Source of the DNA: Rhodobacteraceae bacterium EL53
Lineage (GTDB): Bacteria > Pseudomonadota > Alphaproteobacteria > Rhodobacterales > Rhodobacteraceae
Assembly: GCA_900313015.1 (NCBI GenBank)
Contig: OMPR01000013.1
Coordinates: 588,725 to 652,724, forward strand
Direction of reading: 5' to 3'
DNA: 64,000 nt
This document shows, piece by piece, positions 63,155 through 64,000 of this stretch. Numbering within the stretch: the stretch's first letter is position 1; each line of letters begins with the position of its first letter. A model generated the notes under the pieces. That model had not been told where the DNA came from, did not search any database, and was given only the letters and a program-made list of their open reading frames with translations. The translations under genes were made by a program, and so were the position numbers.

Positions 63155-64000
63155 TCACGCGAACTGATCCAAGGCTGAGCGAAACACCTCGGCGTCCACA
63201 TTACCGCCAGATGCGACCGCGATCACAGCGTCCCCTTCGATATCGGTCTTGCGAAACAGGGCAGCAGCCAAGGCGACTGCCCCCCCAGGTTCCAACACGA
63301 TTTTGAGGCGGGTAAACGCAAGCGCCATAGCATGTCGGGCTTCGTCTTCGCTGACGCTCAGACCCGGGCCGCAAAGACGCTTCATAATGGGAAAGGTGAT
63401 TTCTCCCGGAGACGGGGTCAGGATCGCATCGCAAATATTTCCCGTCATTGCTGAATTGGTCTGGATTTGGCCCGTTGCAAGCGAGCGTTTCGCGTCATCA
63501 AAGCCATCCGGTTCTGCGGGGCGAGCGCGCAAACCTGGGGCATGCCCATCGAGTGCAAGCGCAATGCCCGACGTCAGGCCGCCACCGCCGCAACACACCA
63601 GAACATCTGCGGTGGTCACACCCTCAGCTGCCGCTTGTTTTGCGATTTCCAGCCCAGTGGTGCCTTGACCTGCGATCACCTGTGGTTCGTCATAGGGTTT
63701 GATTAGCGTTAGCCCCCGTTCCGAGGATAGGCGATCCCCAATCGTTTCACGACTTTCGTTCGCCCGATCGTACAAAACCACCTCGGCCCCAAGGGCGCGG
63801 GTGTTCTCAATTTTTAGTTTCGGCGCATCCGATGGCATGATGATGACGGCTGCCACACCATGTTTGGCAGAGGCCAACGCCACGCCTTGCGCATGGTTTC
63901 CAGAAGAAAAGGCGAGGATACCGCGTTGGCGCCTTGCTTCGTCTAATGCGGATACTGCCGACCATGCGCCCCGAAACTTGAAGCTCCCCGTGTGTTGGAG
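63155..64000 (-). CDS. Threonine/serine dehydratase-like PLP enzyme (5' end cut by window)
   Basis: 281 residues of a fold-type II PLP enzyme, open to the end of the window. TGSFKFRGA contains the PLP-binding lysine, SSGNHAQGVA the substrate loop and VCCGGGGLTSG the phosphate-binding glycine loop. No C-terminal ACT domain follows, so it is a short catabolic or biodegradative type, or a serine racemase-like enzyme, rather than biosynthetic IlvA. Ends 52 bases before the EEP gene start on the same strand. Confidence 0.87.
   Translation of the reverse strand, partial: LQHTGSFKFRGAWSAVSALDEARRQRGILAFSSGNHAQGVALASAKHGVAAVIIMPSDAPKLKIENTRALGAEVVLYDRANESRETIGDRLSSERGLTLIKPYDEPQVIAGQGTTGLEIAKQAAAEGVTTADVLVCCGGGGLTSGIALALDGHAPGLRARPAEPDGFDDAKRSLATGQIQTNSAMTGNICDAILTPSPGEITFPIMKRLCGPGLSVSEDEARHAMALAFTRLKIVLEPGGAVALAAALFRKTDIEGDAVIAVASGGNVDAEVFRSALDQFA

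Noticed and set aside
1-64000. tRNA, rRNA, CRISPR, insertion sequence, integrase or prophage signals
   Set aside because: Looked for typical motifs, repeats and gene products in the intergenic stretches and gene list; none could be supported.

Overview
The window reads as chromosome of a marine Rhodobacterales (Roseobacter-type) alphaproteobacterium. This is inferred from gene content (C-P lyase operon with two phnE genes and a DUF1045 gene, betaine-type demethylation genes, fused indolepyruvate:ferredoxin oxidoreductase, pca genes), moderate-to-high GC and very tight packing with many ATGA/TGATG stop-start overlaps. I found no rRNA, tRNA, CRISPR array, insertion sequence or prophage. Both ends cut a gene: phnC at the left, a threonine-dehydratase-like gene at the right.

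Left part (1-12.4 kb): phosphonate uptake and C-P lyase. phnC(partial)-phnD-phnE1-phnE2 and a hexapeptide acyltransferase run rightward. The repressor gene phnF diverges from phnGHIJKLN, with a repeat-rich operator candidate between them. A leftward DUF1045 two-histidine phosphoesterase gene lies tail-to-tail with phnN and head-to-head with phnM. No phnP is visible; the DUF1045 protein is a candidate substitute.

12.4-18.9 kb: a leftward, overlapping seven-gene run of four glycosyltransferases, a histidine phosphatase, a polysaccharide-deacetylase-like protein and a small SAM methyltransferase. It looks like a dedicated glycan or glycolipid pathway of unknown product. 19.4-21.7 kb holds a large MscS-type channel, ended by a strong terminator shared with a leftward peptide-type ABC importer (double ATPase, binding protein, two permeases; 21.9-27.8 kb).

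28-37 kb: a paralogue of the small methyltransferase, acetate kinase, a GST-like protein, an M23 metallopeptidase lipoprotein, then a four-gene operon (DMGDH-like flavoprotein, non-pyrrolysine MttB, TetR regulator, DAO-type flavoprotein) suited to demethylation of a quaternary amine or betaine. 37-41 kb: a 1132-aa indolepyruvate ferredoxin oxidoreductase diverging from an Lrp/AsnC regulator.

41-54 kb is the most unusual part: a LysM/FecR/Ig-like secreted protein, a secreted protein with about 15 PKD repeats, a membrane class III adenylate cyclase, and (after a convergent DUF3307 gene) a roughly 1000-aa ABC-exporter-like protein. Its nucleotide-binding domain has lost every catalytic motif, carries a large insert and ends in a cyclic-nucleotide-binding domain; it also lacks a normal start codon at its natural N-terminus. 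I propose these as one cAMP-linked envelope system.

54-64 kb: FAH-family hydrolase, an ArsR/SqrR-type regulator with the persulfide-sensor cysteine pair, an enolase-superfamily enzyme and zinc alcohol dehydrogenase pair, a Tet-type MFS pump, a pcaD-hydrolase-pcaB operon for protocatechuate breakdown, an endonuclease/exonuclease/phosphatase-family protein and the cut PLP dehydratase.
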